From assembly GCF_017409525.1 (NCBI RefSeq), contig NZ_JAFQSO010000015.1:1-48799 (forward strand): a stretch of 48,799 bases of DNA, given 5' to 3'. The position numbers and the translations under genes are program-made. Position 1 is the stretch's first letter. Every line of letters starts with the position of its first letter. The notes beneath the pieces were generated by a model. The model was not told where the DNA came from, did no database searches, and was given only the letters and a program-made list of their open reading frames with translations. Shown piece by piece: positions 17,736 to 26,900 of the stretch. The stretch is from Methanobrevibacter sp. (lineage in GTDB: Archaea; Methanobacteriota; Methanobacteria; Methanobacteriales; Methanobacteriaceae).

Positions 17736-18980
17736 TTGAAAAAAATTTTATATGTTTTACACTCGGGAATGACTGGTGGAACATTTCACACTACAATGGA
17801 TTTAATGAATAATTTAAATAAAACTTATGATATTCTAGTTCTAGGTGCTGAAAGTGATTCCTTAAGATTATATTCATTTTCGAATGGAAATATCAAGTTA
17901 ATTAAAAAATATTCTCGTAATTTCAAGTTACGCAAATCTATTGAAGATACATCAACATTTGTTAATAAATGGTCTGCAAAAGATTTTCACAACTCCTGGG
18001 CAACCTATGTTTATTTTGAAATATTAACTAAATATAATGTAGATATAATACACATTATGCATTTAATTAACCATAGCTTTGATTTACCGCAAGTTGCGGA
18101 TAAATTAAACATTCCTGTTATTCTATCAATACATGATTTTTATTTTTTATGTCCTTTTTACACATTACTTGATGAAAACAATCATTATTGTGAAGCGAAA
18201 TGCAACCAAAACAATGAAAATTGTTACTTGCCCTGGAATATATTAAATGACATTAATTCAAAAAAGATTATTCCTAAATGGCGAGAAAATGTTTTAAATA
18301 TGTTTTCATTTATAAACTATTTTATCGCACCCTCTGAAATTATAAAAAAACTATTTTTCTCCGTTTATGATGATGAAAAAATCATTAATGAAACCAATTT
18401 TAAAATAATTGAACATGGACGAGATTTTCCAAAAATAACAAAAACATATTATGAACTTCCTTCAGAAGGGAAAAAAATAAAAATTTTATGCTCGGCAAAC
18501 AATTTAGACATTATGAAAGGTGCTAATGTAATTAAAAATATTAAAAAGTACGACATTGATAATTCAATTGAATTTCATTTTTTGGGGAATTGCGATGAAA
18601 ATTTATCTAATTATGGCATTACCCATGGAAAATATGAACGAGAAGAATTTTATGATAAGATCTATGAAATAAAACCCTCATTTATTGGAATATTTTCAAT
18701 TTGGCCAGAATCATTTTGTCATACTCTAACAGAAGCTTGGAGTTGCCACATCCCAGTGATTGGAAGCAATGTTGGTGTTGTTAAAGATAGAATAATTAAA
18801 AACAATGGAGGGTGGATTGTTGATATTAACAATTCAAAAAATGCATATAAATCCATTATGGATATTTCAAAAAATTTAGATGATTATAAAAAAGTAGTAG
18901 AAAATTTAAAGACAATGCATTTTAAAAATATATTCGAAATGGTTAGCGAATATGTTAGAATATATGATATGGTGGAGTAA
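17736..18980 (+). CDS. Family 4 (GT-B) glycosyltransferase
   Basis: The 414-residue protein starts MKKILYVLHSGMTGGTFHTT, the glycine-rich acceptor loop of GT4 enzymes. VDIIHIMHLINHSFDLP and PVILSIHDFYFLCPFYTLLD are characteristic. The donor-site region is GIFSIWPESFCHTLTEAWSCHIPVIGSNVG, with the E-x(7)-E-like spacing of retaining GT4 enzymes. A CEAKCNQNNENC cluster suggests a metal or disulphide site also seen in this subgroup. The start is TTG, four bases after the preceding stop, with GGTGA upstream; no ATG fits. The same domain type appears, cut short, at the C-terminus of the next protein, which suggests that this is a separated former domain of a WsaE-like chain. Confidence 0.88.
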   Translation: MKKILYVLHSGMTGGTFHTTMDLMNNLNKTYDILVLGAESDSLRLYSFSNGNIKLIKKYSRNFKLRKSIEDTSTFVNKWSAKDFHNSWATYVYFEILTKYNVDIIHIMHLINHSFDLPQVADKLNIPVILSIHDFYFLCPFYTLLDENNHYCEAKCNQNNENCYLPWNILNDINSKKIIPKWRENVLNMFSFINYFIAPSEIIKKLFFSVYDDEKIINETNFKIIEHGRDFPKITKTYYELPSEGKKIKILCSANNLDIMKGANVIKNIKKYDIDNSIEFHFLGNCDENLSNYGITHGKYEREEFYDKIYEIKPSFIGIFSIWPESFCHTLTEAWSCHIPVIGSNVGVVKDRIIKNNGGWIVDINNSKNAYKSIMDISKNLDDYKKVVENLKTMHFKNIFEMVSEYVRIYDMVE

Positions 18981-18982
18981 AA

Positions 18983-21784
18983 TTGAATCTCTTAAAAAAC
19001 ACAAAAGATTATTATATTATTAAAAAATCAGACTTATTTGATATAGATTGGTTTAAAAATACTTATAATCTACCTACGAATATAAATCCTATAAAACATT
19101 ACCTAAATCATGGTATTAAAGAAGGTTTAAACCCATCTCCCGATTTTGACACTATATGGTATTTGAATGAACATAAAGATGTTAAAAAAAGTGGAATGGA
19201 CCCATTTATCCATTATATCAAACATGGAATCAAAGAACATAGATTAACAAAACCTTTGATAACTAAAAACAAGAATAAATTCTCTTTGATAAATTATGAT
19301 TACAATCCTTGCTTTTTTAAAGATAATAAAAGTTCTATAGATTCTAACATTGTAAACATTGCTATTTTTATTAAAAACAATGTGGAAAATTTACTCCCTA
19401 CCGAATATATTCGTTTGGCGATTCCATTTTATCATTTATATCTAAAAAAGAATTTTACCCCATTCATTTTTCAAAATAATGATGTCGCAAATTTTAATTT
19501 TAAAAAATTTGACATTATTATTGTTCAAAGGGATGCTCTAGATGAAACAAATGCTAAAAATTTAGTAGATATCTGCAAACAACACAATATTAAATTAATC
19601 TATGAAATTGATGATGATTTAATAAACATTGATAAAACCCATCCAAATTATGTTGAGTTCATTGAAAAAAAAGAGTCTATTAAATATTTAGTTTCAAATG
19701 CGGATGTTGTTACTGTTTCATCAAATAATCTTAAAGAAAAATTACTTAAATATAATTCAGAAATTAAAGTAATAAAAAATTCCCTAAATGATATGTTAAA
19801 TTTAGAAAATGAAGCTAAAAATAATTCCAATATGGTTAAAATTGGATATATGGGAACATTGACTCATAAAAATGATGTGAAAATTGTTGAAAAACCGCTT
19901 GAAAATGTTAAAACTTATTTTGAAAAAAAAGGAAAAAAAGTTGTTTTTGAAATAGTTGGTGTGAGTGAAGATAAAATCAATTGTGCGAACTCAATTAATG
20001 TTCCATTTAAATATTCAAAATACCCCTATTTTATCAGATGGCTTAAAAAAATAATAGATTGGGATATTGCAATAGCTCCCTTGGAGCATAATAATATTAA
20101 TGAATCAAAAAGTGAAATAAAATATTTAGAATACACTTCATTAGGAATTGCTGGAATTTATTCAAATTTTGGAGCATATAAGGAAACAATAAGGAATGAT
20201 GAAACAGGACTATTAATAAAAAACAATACTGCTGAAGAATGGGAATCCGCATTAATAAATCTTATTGAAAATGAAGATCTTAGAAAAGACATGGTTAAAA
20301 ATGCATTGAATGATATAAAATATAACTATTCTATTGATTCAACAACCCAATTATGGGATGAACTACTTGAAAACTTGCTAACAAAGGATAAGAAAGAAAT
20401 TTTTAACAAACCCTCCTTAAAATTATTGTTAAACCCTTTATTTAATAAAGATTATAATATTGTTTCAGAATCTAGATTGATTAATGCTTCAGAGTATCCG
20501 ATAAATTGCAGTAATCCAATTTACCATTTTCTAAAAACAGGTGTTTTTGAAGGGTTAAATCCTTCTAAAGACTTTAATACACAAAAATATATTGAAAAAC
20601 ATGAAATCGATGTCAATAAAACAAATCCTTTAGTCCACTTTATTGAAAAATTTGTTAATAAATTTAAATATAATCAACTTAACCAAAGAAATATAGAAGA
20701 TATTCATCAAAACTTAAAAAAAACTGTTACGATTATCATACCAATATATAATGCTTATGAAGATGTGAAAAAATGTATCGAAAGCGTTTTAAAACATTCT
20801 ACAAAAAATTTTGAATTGCTTTTAATTAATGATGCAAGCTCTGATCAACGAATAGATGCACTACTGAATACATATAAAAATTATTCAAATATCAAAATAA
20901 TTAATAACCAATCTAATTTTGGCTTTGTTACAAGTGTGAATATCGGTTTAAAAAATTCCGAAAATGATGTGATTATATTAAATAGCGATACAATTGTAAC
21001 CCCAAAATGGATTGAAAAATTAACTATTGCTGCATATTCCGATGGAAAAATTGCTACTGCAACTCCTTTTTCAAATAATGCGGGAGTATTCTCCGTTCCA
21101 AAAATGAATGAAAAAAACAATATTCCTCAACACTTGGGTTTGAATGGCATGGCGAATATAGTAGAAAAATCATCAAATCATACATATATGAGGGTTCCAA
21201 CAGGGAATGGATTTTGTATGTATATTAAAAGAGATGCTATTAATTCCATAGGCTATTTTGATGACATTACATTTGAAAGAGGGTACGGCGAAGAAAATGA
21301 TTTTTGTATGAGAGCAAAAGCCAATGGATGGGAAAATATCATTGATGATGCGACATTTATCTTTCATAATGAAAATTCCTCATTTGGGGATGAAAAAAAC
21401 AAATTAATCAAAAAACACATGAAATTACTACTTAAAAAGCATCCTACATACGAAAATGAAGTTAGTAAATTTATTAATTCTAAAAAATTAAATGAAATGC
21501 AACAGAATATTTCTTATTCCTTGCTAAATAAAAACATCACTAAAAAAAGAATTTTACAGATTAGTAAATCAAAAAAAATTGATGTTAATGAAAACTATGA
21601 AAATTATTTATTTTGCATAACTGAACCATTAACTTTGTATTATGTAGTTGATGGTTATCTATTCAAAATTAACGAATGGTCCTCAAAAAAAGTAGAAGAG
21701 ATTAGTTTTAATATAATTATTAATTTAGAAATTGATGAAATAATTTGTGATGGAAAATCTGAAAAAATTAATAAAAAACAGTAG
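18983..21784 (+). CDS. Multidomain WsaE-like glycosyltransferase with truncated third transferase
   Basis: The 933-residue protein contains, in order: two transferase-associated repeats (10-92, with DLFDIDWFKNTY and FDTIWYLNEHKDVKKSGMDP); a GT-B domain (122-465, with IIIVQRDALDE, YEIDDDL, KIGYMGTLTH and ESKSEIKYLEYTSLGIAGIYS); another repeat pair (490-560); and a GT2 domain (581-800) with VTIIIPIYN, INDASSD and ILNSDT (665-670). Residues 855-925 (RILQISKSK, then ENYLFCITEPLTLYYVVDGYL) look like the first part of a GT4 domain that then stops. Such chains build rhamnan-like or S-layer glycans. The start is TTG 18983 behind GGTGGAG, two bases after the GT4 stop. The sugar specificity is unknown. 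Confidence 0.88.
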   Translation: MNLLKNTKDYYIIKKSDLFDIDWFKNTYNLPTNINPIKHYLNHGIKEGLNPSPDFDTIWYLNEHKDVKKSGMDPFIHYIKHGIKEHRLTKPLITKNKNKFSLINYDYNPCFFKDNKSSIDSNIVNIAIFIKNNVENLLPTEYIRLAIPFYHLYLKKNFTPFIFQNNDVANFNFKKFDIIIVQRDALDETNAKNLVDICKQHNIKLIYEIDDDLINIDKTHPNYVEFIEKKESIKYLVSNADVVTVSSNNLKEKLLKYNSEIKVIKNSLNDMLNLENEAKNNSNMVKIGYMGTLTHKNDVKIVEKPLENVKTYFEKKGKKVVFEIVGVSEDKINCANSINVPFKYSKYPYFIRWLKKIIDWDIAIAPLEHNNINESKSEIKYLEYTSLGIAGIYSNFGAYKETIRNDETGLLIKNNTAEEWESALINLIENEDLRKDMVKNALNDIKYNYSIDSTTQLWDELLENLLTKDKKEIFNKPSLKLLLNPLFNKDYNIVSESRLINASEYPINCSNPIYHFLKTGVFEGLNPSKDFNTQKYIEKHEIDVNKTNPLVHFIEKFVNKFKYNQLNQRNIEDIHQNLKKTVTIIIPIYNAYEDVKKCIESVLKHSTKNFELLLINDASSDQRIDALLNTYKNYSNIKIINNQSNFGFVTSVNIGLKNSENDVIILNSDTIVTPKWIEKLTIAAYSDGKIATATPFSNNAGVFSVPKMNEKNNIPQHLGLNGMANIVEKSSNHTYMRVPTGNGFCMYIKRDAINSIGYFDDITFERGYGEENDFCMRAKANGWENIIDDATFIFHNENSSFGDEKNKLIKKHMKLLLKKHPTYENEVSKFINSKKLNEMQQNISYSLLNKNITKKRILQISKSKKIDVNENYENYLFCITEPLTLYYVVDGYLFKINEWSSKKVEEISFNIIINLEIDEIICDGKSEKINKKQ

Positions 21785-21849
21785 ATTAATACTATCATAT
21801 AAGTTTAAATATTACAAACAAAAAATATTATTTAAAAGGAGATAATTTT

Positions 21850-22452
21850 ATGCATAAAAATTCACATTCAAAAATGGAATGGTTTAAAAATACTTATTTG
21901 GATAAAAATCATAATCTAAAAATTCTTGATGTTGGAGCATTAGACAAAAGTGGAGACTATAATTATCGTGACTTGTTCAACGAAAGTAATTGGTCATATA
22001 CTGGATTAGATATTGAAAGTGGGCATAATGTAGATATTGTAGTAACTGACATATATAACTGGTTTGAAATAGAAGACAATTCCTATGATGTAATAATTTC
22101 AGGACAATTTTTTGAACATTTGGAATATTTTTGGCTGACTATGAGCCAAATTGAAAGAGTATTAAAACCAAATGGTTATGTTTGCATTATTGTCCCCTCT
22201 GCGGGGCATAAACATGGAGGAGATATGCTAAACTGCTATCGTTTTCACGAAGATGGATTAAAAGCAATGGCAAAATATGTTGATTTAAAAATAATCCATG
22301 TTTCCATCGATAATCGTCCGGAAGCTAAACCTTGGCTTGATGCATGTTTAATTGCTCGTAAAGAAGAAAATACTGTTGAAAATATAGACGAACTTAAAAT
22401 TCAAATAAAAGATTTAGAAAATAAACTAAAAACAATACAAGATAATATTTAA
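21850..22452 (+). CDS. SAM-dependent methyltransferase with C-terminal coiled coil
   Basis: A 200-residue class I methyltransferase. Motif I is LKILDVGALDKSGDYNYRDL (24-43), an acidic residue follows in YTGLDIESGHNVDIV, and the core continues with YDVIISGQFFEHLEYFW and RVLKPNGYVCIIVPSAG. The C-terminal 30 residues (IDELKIQIKDLENKLKTIQ) are a coiled coil, a feature shared with several transferases in this island and with chain-terminating methyltransferases such as WbdD. It may methylate sugars of the surface glycan; the substrate is inferred from context only. AGGAGAT precedes ATG 21850. It lies 65 bases after the 933-residue transferase and 17 before the repeat protein. Confidence 0.87.
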   Translation: MHKNSHSKMEWFKNTYLDKNHNLKILDVGALDKSGDYNYRDLFNESNWSYTGLDIESGHNVDIVVTDIYNWFEIEDNSYDVIISGQFFEHLEYFWLTMSQIERVLKPNGYVCIIVPSAGHKHGGDMLNCYRFHEDGLKAMAKYVDLKIIHVSIDNRPEAKPWLDACLIARKEENTVENIDELKIQIKDLENKLKTIQDNI

Positions 22453-22469
22453 ATTATAGGAGTCATATT

Positions 22470-23012
22470 ATGTCTAAAGGAAATTATGAAATTATTAAAT
22501 TATCACACCTTTTCGATGAAAAATGGTATACCTCACAATATTTAATGAATAAACCAGATAATCCTATTAAACATTTTATAGATATTGGTTGTAAAAATAA
22601 TTATAATCCTTCCCCCCAATTTGATACCTCTTGGTATTTAGAAAAAAATAAAGATGTTAAAAAAAGTGGAATGAACCCTTTTGTTCATTACATTGAATAT
22701 GGTAGAAAAGAAGGAAGATTACCTAACCCTACTTTTGATATAACAAAAATTGATGATTATTCCGCAATATTGCATTCTGGACTTTTTGATGATGAATGGT
22801 TCTCCGAGTATTACTCATTAAAAGGAAGTAATACAAATTTAGTTAGATATTATATGGATGAATACCTTAATTACGGATTAAATCCCTCACCTAATTTCGA
22901 TAGTATATGGTATTTAGAAAAATATGATGATGTTAAGAAAAATGGGATTAATCCGTTTGTTCATTATGTCAAATACGGAAAAAAAGAGGGTAGAATGCCA
23001 AAATGGAAATAA
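22470..23012 (+). CDS. Stand-alone protein made only of glycosyltransferase-associated repeats
   Basis: The 180-residue protein consists of four repeats of about 40 residues in two pairs. The odd units read LFDEKWYTSQYL ... NPIKHFIDIG and LFDDEWFSEYYS; the even units read FDTSWYLEKNKDVKKSGMNP and FDSIWYLEKYDDVKKNGINP, each followed by FVHY-x-x-YG-x-KEGR. The same repeats occur inside the 933-, 1259- and 1778-residue transferases as linkers between catalytic domains. Here no catalytic domain is attached, so a docking, scaffold or glycan-binding role is the simplest idea, but it is not demonstrated. AGGAGT lies before ATG 22470. It is the last gene of the rightward operon. Confidence 0.82.
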   Translation: MSKGNYEIIKLSHLFDEKWYTSQYLMNKPDNPIKHFIDIGCKNNYNPSPQFDTSWYLEKNKDVKKSGMNPFVHYIEYGRKEGRLPNPTFDITKIDDYSAILHSGLFDDEWFSEYYSLKGSNTNLVRYYMDEYLNYGLNPSPNFDSIWYLEKYDDVKKNGINPFVHYVKYGKKEGRMPKWK

Positions 23013-23028
23013 TAATTTATATTATTTC
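23006..23028. terminator. AT-rich hairpin at the end of the rightward operon
   Basis: A perfect 9-bp inverted repeat (gaaataata / tattatttc) with a five-base loop overlaps the stop codon of the repeat protein. It lies between converging genes. The stem is all A/T except one pair and the T-run is weak, so it is a modest candidate. Confidence 0.4.
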
Positions 23029-23080
23029 TATATAAATTTATTAATAATAAAACCCATCTATTAAAATTCCTTGAATTTAT

Positions 23081-23887
23081 TTATTGAATAAAGAATCTAT
23101 TGCTCCTTTTATTTCTAATAAATAACTTCCGAATAAATTCCACTCTAGACTCTACATCCAAATCTCTTAATATTTTATCAATATTATCAATACTTAAAGT
23201 TTCTTTATTTACAAATTTAAAAATAAATACATCACTTTTGTAATGTTGAGAATTTAATGACTCATCAGGCCTGAACTGTGCAACAAAGTCTTTTGTAAAG
23301 AACACATCTTTATCCACAACTCTAGCAGGATTTCCATAAACTAAACTATTTGATGAAACCTTGAAATTAGGCAATATGAAAGAGTTATCTCCAATAATGG
23401 AACCTGAACCTATATTAACACCACGAGAAATATATGTGTAACGCCCTAACCACACATGATCTCCAATATAAATGCCTTTTGAGAAGTTTTTTCTAGATTT
23501 TGTCTTTGAATCATAAATGGCACAATAATCTGAAGAGAATATTTTAACTTGATTACTTACTATACCATCATCCCCAATAATGACATTCTGACTTTCATTG
23601 ACATTAATATTAACTCCTGCACCAAATAATGCATTTTTACCAATGAAAAGAGTTGAATTATTATAAATTAACAGTCTAAATGCATCCCCCACATCTGAAC
23701 AAATATATACAAGAGAATTATCCCCATTAAATGTTAAATTAGCATTCATGAAGTTAATATTATTATCACATACAAGAATATTATTTGCCCCTGCAAAATT
23801 AATTTTAGAATTTATTAATCTAAATGAACCGATTATCTTATTTTCAACTAAATTGCCAACTTGGTCTTCCTTTGTAATTGTTTCCAT
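23081..23887 (-). CDS. Left-handed beta-helix acyltransferase
   Basis: The 268-residue protein has an N-terminal beta-rich half (residues about 15-95) leading into hexapeptide repeats of the left-handed beta-helix: LFIGKNALFGAGVNI, NVIIGDDGIVSNQVKI, GIYIGDHVWLGRYTYI and VNIGSGSIIGDNSFIL, closing with SNSLVYGNPARVVDK. This is the sugar O-acetyltransferase type (WbbJ/CatB-like), with SDYCAIYD holding the region where the catalytic His usually sits (here not obvious). It would acetylate glycan hydroxyls using acetyl-CoA. ATG 23887 is favoured because GAGGT lies seven bases before it; ATG 23911 has no such site. It is third in a leftward operon after the GT2 at 29317 and the giant transferase. 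Confidence 0.87.
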   Translation of the reverse strand: METITKEDQVGNLVENKIIGSFRLINSKINFAGANNILVCDNNINFMNANLTFNGDNSLVYICSDVGDAFRLLIYNNSTLFIGKNALFGAGVNINVNESQNVIIGDDGIVSNQVKIFSSDYCAIYDSKTKSRKNFSKGIYIGDHVWLGRYTYISRGVNIGSGSIIGDNSFILPNFKVSSNSLVYGNPARVVDKDVFFTKDFVAQFRPDESLNSQHYKSDVFIFKFVNKETLSIDNIDKILRDLDVESRVEFIRKLFIRNKRSNRFFIQ

Positions 23888-23948
23888 AAAAAATACCTCT
23901 TTCAGTAACATATACTATGCATTTTTTCGTTTAAATAAATTTTTATTT

Positions 23949-26900
23949 TTACTCCAAATCCCATTCTGGACATTTGAATCCTAATTCTTCTGCCAAATCA
24001 TCTTCCCATTTATTTTTAAATAACATATTGTCATACGATTCTTCATTTTTCTTCAATGATTGTGTGGACTTTTGAAGCTTATGATAGACAATCGCATCAG
24101 TCACGTGGAATATCTTATAGTTCATCACATGCCGGACATATCCTGAAAATATTCTGTCTGAGCGATAATGTCTGCCCAATTCCGCATCCAATCCAAATGA
24201 TTTATCCAAAACTTCTCTTTTTATATAAGTACAGAAGAATGGTGCAAAGCTAAGCTCTAAAGATTCCCCATCGTGGAAATTATCCATATTTACAATGTTT
24301 TTATGGTGTGCTGAAGGATTCACATCACAGTCAAAACCTTCAGAGGCATAAGGAACATGCTGTTTCATTGTCGGCGTTCCACCAGGCAATACCTGTTGAG
24401 GAACTACAATGGCGCAATCATCATGCTCATATGCGAATTTCTGCATAGCTTCAATTGAGTTATCCATCAATATCGCATCGTTATTTAACAACAAGATGTC
24501 CGCATCATCATCAGAAATTTCTATTCCCTGATTTACAGCATATGTAAAACCATAATTAATATCATTCTGTATTAATTCTATGATGCCTTTTGATTTCAGA
24601 GTTTCCAGATAATATCTAACGGCCTTTCCGGAATTGTTATCTACAATTATGATTTTAACTTTATCATTGTCGAATTTCCGTATTGCATTGATGCATTCCC
24701 GAAGATCTTTTAGAGACTCAAAACTAGGAATGATGACATTAACCTTTTTATCTAATTTATAGTCAATGTCAATATTAAAATCATTGTCATTTTGAATTAC
24801 GCGGGTTAAATTCTTATAACCGAGCATTTTCTCATTGCTTCTTGCATTTGCATCGGAAATGCTGTTATCAGTTACGCTCATATAATATTTGGACAGCAAA
24901 ATAGGTACAGAATAAACTTTAAAGTTATTGCAAATCCTTAAGATTAAATCCCAGTCAACCAAACGGTATAATGACTCATCAAAACCGCCTATTTCATCAT
25001 AAACTCTTTTAGTATGGGCAAAACAATTCAAATCAATGTAGTTTCCATTCTTCAACAATGATTTATTTAGGGAACCGAAACGCATTGCAAAAGGAGGATG
25101 GCCAATGTTATCATACAATAGCTGACCTGAGTATATTGCATTTGCATCAGGCAATTCAATGAAAGCTCCAACCATCGCTTCCAGGTATTTTGAATCCCAT
25201 TCATTATCGGAGTCCAAATAGAATATGTATTCACCTGAGCACTCATCTAATGCAACATTACGTGCAGCAGATGCGCCGACATTGGATTCGTTGAAAATCA
25301 ATTTTATCCTATCATCATCAATATCTTCAAGCAAATCACGAGTGCCGTCGCTACTTCCATCATCAACAATCACCAGTTCGAAATTTGTGTAAGTCTGATT
25401 TAAGACTGAATCAATGGCCTTTTCAACAATATCAACCCTATTGTATACTGGCATAATGATTGAAACCAATTTTGAATCATCCTTAACATTGCTCATCAAA
25501 TACTTGGCAATATTGTCCATTACGGCAAAGCAACGTTTTTCCTCTTCGACAAATGGAGCATACAATATTGGAGAGACATATGAATTTGCAAGAAAACCTT
25601 CGAAATCTGAGAAAGGAACAGCCTTATTTTGACCCATATCACTTAGATGAACCTCTTCAAGGAACATTTTAGGATTATTATTTCCCAAACCCAAGTATAC
25701 TACATCCAAATCATTGTCATATTTGATTATTTCTTTTTTCAATCCAATATCCGAATAATATAAACTTTTAAGCAAGCTATAATAATTGTCCGGTTTGAAT
25801 AAATCTAAAATATAATCATATACTTCGCTGCTATCTTTAAAATTAGTATAATTAGAAAATTCCAATTCTTCAATGAAATCATCTAATGAATTCTCATCAA
25901 CGATGATTGGGATCCTGTTTGAATTGCAACTATCAATGATTTCAAACATTTCTGGGAAAGGATTCAATAAAACTGCAAAATCAGGAGCAATATCTTTAAT
26001 TTTATCACCAATGTTATCCTGTAAAGAATCTAAGAAATGAATTTTCAGCATATCTGATGTGTCTTTTTCTTTAATATCCCTAATTAAATCATTTTCACTA
26101 TCAGATAACTCTTCAGGAATAAGTAATTTAATTTTATCAGAGCGATTTTCATCAAAAATATCCACTAATTTATCATCAAATATTGGCGTTTTAATGGCCA
26201 CGCTAGATTCATCGGATTTTTCATAACCCTCCGAAGATTCACCATTAGGATAAATTACTGTAGATAATTTTAGCAATTGCGAAAATGAACTATTCCAATT
26301 TTCATGACTCTCTTTAAAATCAACACCATTATCAATCAAGTAAGATTGCTCATTAAAGCAATCATCCCTATCAATTGAACCATCAATAACAAAAGAACAA
26401 TTCAATAGCTTTCCAACATCCATCAAATCAAAAGAATTTAATTTTAAATCATCAATGTGAATGATATTGATATTTAAATTGGATAAAACATTGAAATAAA
26501 TCTCTCTAAGAGCTTCACATCTAAATTGATTATTAAAACTAATGTTAATATCCTCCCAGCTCAAGATTACTTCTCCATCCTTCCAAAGTTTAAAAGTATT
26601 TCTAGCAGATGTTAAAAAATAACAATCATAATGCTTTAGATTATAATAATTTAAAAAATCGGCCAGCAAATGAACTTTTTTCTCATCCACAACATATAAT
26701 ACTCTATTAGATAAAGTGACATCTCTTTTATCAACAAGTGCTGAATCAAATCTTTCTTTGATATTTTTAATTGAAGGAGACCCTAAAAATTTCTTAGCAT
26801 TCAATTTTGAAGAAAATTCATTGCCATAATCAGAAAACAAATTAGAATCATCTAAAAATGACCTATGCATATGATAAACATAAACCGAATCATCAATGAC

